Origin: Symbiodinium microadriaticum
Lineage: Eukaryota; Sar; Dinophyceae; Suessiales; Symbiodiniaceae
DNA length: 64,000 nucleotides
Direction: 5' to 3'
Assembly (NCBI GenBank): GCA_001939145.1
Contig: LSRX01000317.1
Location: forward strand, 423,055 to 487,054
Shown here: positions 60,255-64,000 of the stretch, piece by piece
How positions within the stretch are numbered: the first letter of the stretch is position 1
How the letters are laid out: each line of letters starts with the position of its first letter
Made by a program: the position numbers and the translations under genes
Notes under the pieces: model-generated
Database searches by the model: none
Seen by the model: the letters and a program-made list of their open reading frames with translations, nothing else
What the model was told of the DNA's origin: nothing

Positions 60255-60690
60255 TCATGTTTTATATGATATACATGTATGTATATATATATATATATAG
60301 GTACACACATATAGGCATATTATACATATACATATATATATACATATATATATATGGGTAAACCTGTATGCACATATGTGCATATACATACATATACACA
60401 TATACACATATACACATATACACATATGCACATGTACACATATGCACATGTATACGTATACATGCATACTTAGTTACATACAGACATACATGCATGCATG
60501 CATGAATACATGCATATATGCATACATGCAAACATGCATACATGCATACATGCATACATACATACATACATACATGCATATGTATAGAAACATGCACACA
60601 TCTATACATGCGTACATTCTCCATAATATGTGCAAGTATGCAAATGTGTGTGTGTGTGCATATATATATATATATATATATGGTGGTGCA
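60255..60690. repeat. CATA/TATA/GCAT tetranucleotide mosaic
   Basis: (TA)n, ACAT, CATATACA, CATGCATG and TACATACATA blocks, ending in (GT)n and (TA)n at about 60645-60681. Confidence 0.92.
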
Positions 60691-60861
60691 GTGTTCACAT
60701 GCTCATTCAGAAGTCAAGCAGGCCACATTGTTTCGAGCAAGTTTCAACAGTTCATGCTGAACGAAAAACCAAACAAGACAGGTGTGTGTATGTATCTCTA
60801 TCAATATGCAGAGAGATGTGCCGACAGTAGCATATGGATGAGGTACATCGATAGAATCAGA

Positions 60862-60897
<36 letters not shown>

Positions 60898-60909
60898 CAG
60901 AGAAAGAGG

Positions 60910-60943
<34 letters not shown>

Positions 60944-60953
60944 CAGAGAGAGA
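60862..60953. repeat. (GA)n purine tract
   Basis: GA dinucleotides with GGGA and CAGAGA interruptions. Confidence 0.92.
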
Positions 60954-61489
60954 ACCATGACGCGCATCAGTTGGCGATTGAATGGCTGCGATGCCTTTTA
61001 CACTCACCGCCCATGTGAACCCAACCCTGAACCCCAGGAGGACCCCAAACTGTGACACGCTACTCTCCCAGCAGTGCTGAAGGTCTGAATGCATCAATCA
61101 TGGAAGCTTCCTGCCCCTTGAGCGACCGATACCCCCTTCCTGCAACCAGGAGTGGCAGTGTGTGAGGAGAGGGAGGGGGAGGCGCCTTCTTGAGCTGAAA
61201 CTGTCCAGACGAAGGATCGATCCGGAGATTTCCCTGGTCGACCTGCCGCACAAGGACATCATAACATCATCGCAACTCGAAGCAGCAACAAGGTCACAGC
61301 AAGGAAAGTTTGCGAGCACTGCTCATCATTCCAATAGCAGTCTTAATAAGTAAGATTCTGGACTTGGTGCGTGCTCTGAAAACCATGCCTAATGCTCGTA
61401 CCAGTAGAGGTGGTTGTTGTTGGTGCTGTTGTTGTCATGAATGTGATTGTTTTCGTCGTCGTGGTCGGCGCAGTAATTGTACAAGAGAT

Positions 61490-61551
61490 CATTTAGTAGT
61501 ACTCCCAGTAGTATTGGAACAACAGTAGCAGTATTACTAGTAGTAGTAGTG

Positions 61552-61585
<34 letters not shown>

Positions 61586-61631
61586 CAGTAGTAACAGTAG
61601 TAGTAGTAGTAGTAGTAGTAGTAACAGTAAC

Positions 61632-61692
<61 letters not shown>

Positions 61693-61856
61693 ATAGTAGT
61701 TGTAGTTGTCGTAATTGTTGTTGCAGCTGTTGTAGTCGTAGTCGTAGTGGTAGTTCTAGTTGTAGCTGTAGTTGTACTTGTTGTTGTTGCTGCTGCTGCT
61801 GTGGTTGTGCTGGTTGTGGTTGTGGTTGTGGTTGTGGTTGTGGTTGTGGTTGTGGG
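61490..61856. repeat. TAG array passing into GTT/GCT/GTTGTG
   Basis: (AGT)n from about 61545 to 61690, then TAGTTGTAGTTGTCG variants and (TGTGGT)n at 61815-61853. Confidence 0.93.
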
Positions 61857-64000
61857 AGCCTTTTGTCTCTAACGCGCCTTCAGGTATGCTGACAGCTTTC
61901 AGGCATGCTGACCTGGCCTCAGGCTTTCCTTACGGCCCATCGCCCTCGTCTGTGAGTGACCAAGTGCGGGACGCCGCTAGACTGGCACTCTGAGACCCGG
62001 CCTTGACCTTCAAGGTACGACTCAACAGACGTTGGTCCGTGTGCGTCGGACGCGACAGTACACACTTAGGGTGTTCGGAGGTTGTACATCCGTCTCAGCC
62101 CTCATCTCGCAAGTGATGCCTAAGTAGTGAATGTTGCTTTCGTTCTCTGAGCAGGTAGGAGCAGTGCTTTTTTCAGGAGCTACTCTTGAGTTGATTTCGG
62201 ACATGTCTTCAGGAGGTTTCACCGAGTGTTGGCTAAGTCCAGCGCCCGCCAAGCGCAGAGCAAGCTCGCGCAGCGTTCAATTGAAAATTGTGGTTGTGGG
62301 TTGTGGTTGGTGGCGGTGGCAGTGGCGGTGGCGTTGGAGTTGGCGCTGGCGTTGCTGTTGCTGTCGCTGTCGCTGTGGCTGTTGCTGCTGTTGTTGTTGT
62401 TGTTGTGGTCGTCGTCGTCGTTGTTTGTTATTGTATTCCTTTCTTCCTTTCTTGCTTACTCCTGCTGCTGCGACTACGACGGCTAGTACCTGCACTACTA
62501 ATACTCGTAACTACCAGTAGCCATACTAAGACGCAGCGACCACGACAACTACAACCACAGAACAAACAGAGCGTCTTCGAGTAAGGGCTGTTGCTCACGT
62601 CTTGCTTTTGCTTGCAACTTCAACTCAATTTTTGACGAAACGTTCATGGCCACTTTATTCAGGTGCAGTCCACAAGTGAACTTGCAGGCAGCAGAAGAAC
62701 AAGCCCTGAAGGAACGTCGATGGCAAGACAGCATTCGACGTTGGCTATAACGAACTTGGATTATCTCATGGCCTTTCATAATATGTTGAACTGTACTACG
62801 TCGTCTTCAATTCATCACTACGGCAGAAGATCCTCGAACATTCCAAAGTGGTGAGACTTTGGTTTGTGGCTTAAGGAGCCGAATTGATCACAACAAAGGC
62901 AGATCGCAGATGTTGGGCCTTGAGAAAGTCTCCGACTTTCTTGTCGAAGAAGGTCTTGATTAGGGCCTCGGTCACGGAAGCCGTCAAAACAAAGCTAAAG
63001 GATTCGGCGTTGATGATGATGATGACGATGGCAATGACAATGAGCCAAGGACTGCTCTTTGCCACGGTAATACTATCGTGGCCCTGCACCAGGCCCGCAG
63101 CATCCATGGTGTCGCCTCACGCCCTCAGAGCGAGCCCACGATGCCATCGCCGCATGAAACCCTGATTTTAAGGTTTCACGAGTTCTTCCAAGTTCAGCGT
63201 CGGCTCGTCTGTCTGCGGTCTGTGTTAGGGTTCGGGGTTCTGCGAGTTATGGCTGTCTCCTGGGCTGTGGGCTGAAGCCACATTGCTGGTCTTAGCTTCT
63301 TTGTCTGACGGGTCTCAAAGTCCAAGAACTCCAACGCCAGGGATATACCGACCTATTGCGACTATGTTTCTCGTTGGAACATCTGGTGCGCTGATACTTT
63401 TACCGTCATTCTGAGGACTGCAATTGTTTTGACTACTGCTGCTCTTGGGATCTTGCCCAGCTCGCATGGTGTGGAGCAACAGCTGCAGCCAAATTTGGCG
63501 AAATGCTGCTATGGCGAGGGGTCAGCACTTAGGGCTTTTAGGTTGTAGGGCTCAGGGTGTAGGACCGCAACTGTCACCTTGCATGCTTGTCTGCACGTGC
63601 CTGTTCATGCACCATGTCGGTGTTGTGCTGCGAGGGACTGATCCACGTTGATCGTATTGTGGGCGCCGCACTCATTAATTTGCGATCAAGTTTTGCTAAT
63701 GGTTTTATTCCGGCATCATGCAGTAGATCGCAGCGTGAATCCTAAGGGTATAGGCGTCATACTGCCATTGTCTGCAGAGGCGAACGATATTGAAATGCTG
63801 CACTTCGAGGCTGTGACAGGGGGTGCGGCTTTCTCTCGGGAGCCGCTTGAAAATTGTCTCCGAAAGCCCCTACGGCCAATGTTGAAGCCGGAAGCCTCAC
63901 AGTAGTCCCAATGCTTTACGTTGCACTCACTAAACTAAACAGCAAGTATACATCATCACGACAATGACCGGTCAATGCCAGCAATCACGAATAAAATTAG
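61857..64000. other. No gene recognised outside the 62.3-kb array
   Basis: Chance-length frames only. A short GATGATGATGATGACGATG run lies at about 63012-63030. Confidence 0.55.
62284..62430. repeat. GGT/GGC/GTT/GTC trinucleotide array
   Basis: GGTGGCAGTGGCGG-type units, then GCTGTTGCTGTCG and (GTT)n/(GTC)n. Confidence 0.9.

Overview
This window is eukaryotic nuclear DNA and is very poor in readable genes. No rRNA, tRNA, bacterial operon or long single-exon gene is visible. The lineage is inferred from one gene that can be reconstructed by eye: an Arf-family small GTPase on the minus strand (47,611-49,943), cut into exons of only 34-51 nt. Its five visible acceptors all read AG|G, and its donors are GA, GC, GC, GC and probably GC instead of GT. 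Very short exons, AG|G acceptors and GC/GA donors are the known splicing signature of dinoflagellates. Scattered degenerate TTTAGGG/CCCTAAA heptads, the telomere type of dinoflagellates and plants, agree with that. A dinoflagellate is therefore the best guess. The window alone does not prove it.

Layout. 1-4,600: trinucleotide and hexanucleotide arrays, including a perfect (CCACTG)102 block. 4,600-14,800: non-coding sequence with small arrays near 10.5, 11.2, 11.6 and 12.1 kb. 14,804-18,520: a possible BEACH-motif exon and two other exon-like blocks of unknown identity. 19,130-20,300: an AT-rich island carrying broken minus-strand reading frames that resemble a Polinton-type element, truncated at its left edge. 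20,894-21,978: a phase-matched two-exon candidate gene on the minus strand followed by a frameshifted block, with an unusual short-motif cluster in its putative intron. 22,350-22,870: a second AT-rich island with an internal duplication. 23,343-23,795: a GTA/GTG array with an assembly gap. 24-33.6 kb: mostly featureless, with one foldback palindrome of about 180 bp at 27.15 kb. 33.7-34.5 kb: a tetranucleotide mosaic. 40.6-41.4 kb: a large gap inside microsatellite sequence. 47.6-49.9 kb: the Arf gene, with one intron holding a tetranucleotide array. 50-64 kb: further arrays, including an inverted ATC/GAT pair at 53.2-53.7 kb.

Most long reading frames here are repeat translations or are of a length expected by chance (up to about 200 codons at this base composition), so I have not called them genes. 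The real coding content is probably carried by exons too short for ORF prediction. Only the Arf gene could be confirmed by conserved protein motifs. The other exon calls are tentative and marked so.
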